From Paraphaeosphaeria minitans (lineage: Eukaryota > Ascomycota > Dothideomycetes > Pleosporales > Didymosphaeriaceae): a stretch of DNA of 64,000 nucleotides. Positions 63,265-64,000 of the stretch are shown piece after piece. Positions within the stretch are counted from its first letter, which is position 1, and the number at the start of each line of letters is the position of its first letter. The notes under the pieces were generated by a model, which searched no databases, had not been told where the DNA came from, and was given only the letters and a program-made list of their open reading frames with translations. The position numbers and the translations under genes were made by a program. The stretch covers positions 496,001 to 560,000 of the forward strand of contig WJXW01000002.1 in assembly GCA_015832175.1 (NCBI GenBank), written 5' to 3'.

Positions 63265-64000
63265 ATGCTCCGCGAGCAGCAGAACGAAGTCGACCTCCTA
63301 ATCCTCGGCGCTGGTTGGACCGCCACCTTCCTGATCCCACTCCTTGAGACAGAGAAAATCCCCTACGCAGCCACCACAACCACCGGACGCGACAACACCA
63401 TCCCCTTCAAATTCAACCCGGACTCCGGCTCCGCAGAGCCCTACAAGACGCTCCCAAAAGCCAAAACCATCCTCATCACCTTCCCGCTCACGGGAAAAGG
63501 CCCCTCCAAAGCCCTCACCGGGCTCTACCGCTCCGTCCACGGCGCAAAGAACCACTGGATCCAGCTCGGCCACACGGGCATATTCAACCAGCTGCCGGAC
63601 TCCTACTCGGACGACGACGCGCCGTACGACAAGAGCAACGAGCGCGCCGTCGCTGAGGACGAGCTGCGGGAGCTGGGCGGCACGGCGCTGAATCTCTCGG
63701 GCTTGTATGGCGGCACGCGTGTCCCGCGATCGTGGCTTCCGCGGCTGGGCCAGAGCAAGGACGATGTGCGCAAGCGCGGCGCTGTGCACTTCATCCACGG
63801 CGAGGACGTCGCGAGGGCGATTGTTGCGAGTCACAGGCATCCGACCCCGGGAAAGAGATGGATTTTGGCGGACCTGAGGGTGTATGATTGGTATGATTTG
63901 ATTATGAGCTTCGGTGCTATGGTGGACGGGGAACAAAGCGCGCAGCAAGAGGAGACGAGGCAGCAGTTTGCAAAGTGGGTGGGTGAGCTGATGCTAGAGG
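63265..64000 (+). CDS. NAD(P)-binding Rossmann-fold protein, cut by the window end
   Basis: The frame is open from ATG 63265 to the last base (245 codons seen), so the 3' part is missing. An in-frame ATG at 63187 would add 26 residues. The start DLLILGAGWTATFLIPLLE is a GxGxxA-type dinucleotide site at the very N-terminus, as in extended SDR/epimerase-like proteins. It continues with TTTTGRDNTIPFKFNP, AKTILITFPLTGKG, HWIQLGHTGIFNQ, NLSGLYGGTRVPRSWLPRL and HFIHGEDVARAI. The last recalls the F-IHVDDVA step of epimerases and supports an NAD(P)H-dependent reductase. No classical YxxxK is seen in the part present. Substrate unknown; cytosolic. Confidence 0.75.
   Translation, partial: MLREQQNEVDLLILGAGWTATFLIPLLETEKIPYAATTTTGRDNTIPFKFNPDSGSAEPYKTLPKAKTILITFPLTGKGPSKALTGLYRSVHGAKNHWIQLGHTGIFNQLPDSYSDDDAPYDKSNERAVAEDELRELGGTALNLSGLYGGTRVPRSWLPRLGQSKDDVRKRGAVHFIHGEDVARAIVASHRHPTPGKRWILADLRVYDWYDLIMSFGAMVDGEQSAQQEETRQQFAKWVGELMLE

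Noticed and set aside
1..64000. tRNA, rRNA, CRISPR arrays and complete transposons
   Set aside because: No cloverleaf with a GGTTCGAAT-type arm, no rRNA-like block, no spaced identical repeats of CRISPR form, and no transposase or reverse-transcriptase motif were seen. A tRNAscan-SE and RepeatMasker run would settle this.

Overview
This window is nuclear DNA from a filamentous ascomycete fungus. Most genes are split by 45-85 nt introns with GT..AG ends and CTAAC/CTGAC-type branch sites. Family content (GH131, GH75 chitosanase, Pth11-like CFEM receptor, GT15 and GT31 glycosyltransferases, family-2 heme peroxidase) and the look of the unassigned proteins suggest a plant- or litter-associated Dothideomycete, probably Pleosporales. 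That placement is an inference; the genus cannot be read from the sequence. There are no rRNA genes, no tRNA I could recognise and no CRISPR. All exon coordinates come from reading frames and splice sites by eye; each model kept an intact frame unless stated.

Layout. 1-3 kb: a decayed FAD-linked oxidoreductase and a cluster of unrelated GC-rich minisatellites. 3.2-5.3 kb: a PTR2-type peptide transporter with strongly C-biased codons. 5.3-8 kb: spacer, an AT-richer block and a broken gene. 8-15 kb: a run of oxidative and secreted enzymes: SDR, an unidentified frameshifted relic, FAD monooxygenase, GH131 glycosidase and a six-exon P450. 16.7-18.8 kb: an MFS sugar transporter whose last intron is a 14-bp tandem repeat. 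19.3-22 kb: two adjacent genes for proteins with C-terminal membrane anchors, a Ubc6/UBE2J-type E2 and a heme-oxygenase-like protein. 22.8-23.4 kb: a 40-bp tandem array abutting an alpha/beta-hydrolase relic. 23.5-31.3 kb: orphan genes, a four-helix membrane protein with an apparent frameshift, a RING protein and a drug-transporter relic. 32-35.8 kb: two secreted enzymes (family-2 peroxidase, GH75 chitosanase) and a small orphan. 36.6-48.8 kb: GT31, a kinase-like protein, DUF4604, GT15 and a long membrane orphan. 50.8-55.7 kb: Pth11-like receptor, RanBP1 and the YEATS protein Taf14. 56.6-60.9 kb: AtuA/DUF1446 relic, SDR, a kinase pseudogene and a very AT-rich block. 61-64 kb: a small nuclear-type protein, a mitochondrial-type membrane protein and a Rossmann-fold gene cut by the window end.

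Two themes stand out. Housekeeping genes (peptide transport, E2, RanBP1, Taf14, glycosyltransferases) alternate with accessory islands holding at least seven relics. Several relics carry nonsense codons of the kind C-to-T change makes (CAA to TAA, CGA to TGA), as repeat-induced point mutation (RIP) would. Tandem repeats of very different unit length (7, 10, 14, 40, 42, 43, 114 bp) recur in the spacers and in one intron. I found no clear new defence or mobile system. The most unusual single structure is the stop-free, three-fold-length repeat intron of the sugar transporter.
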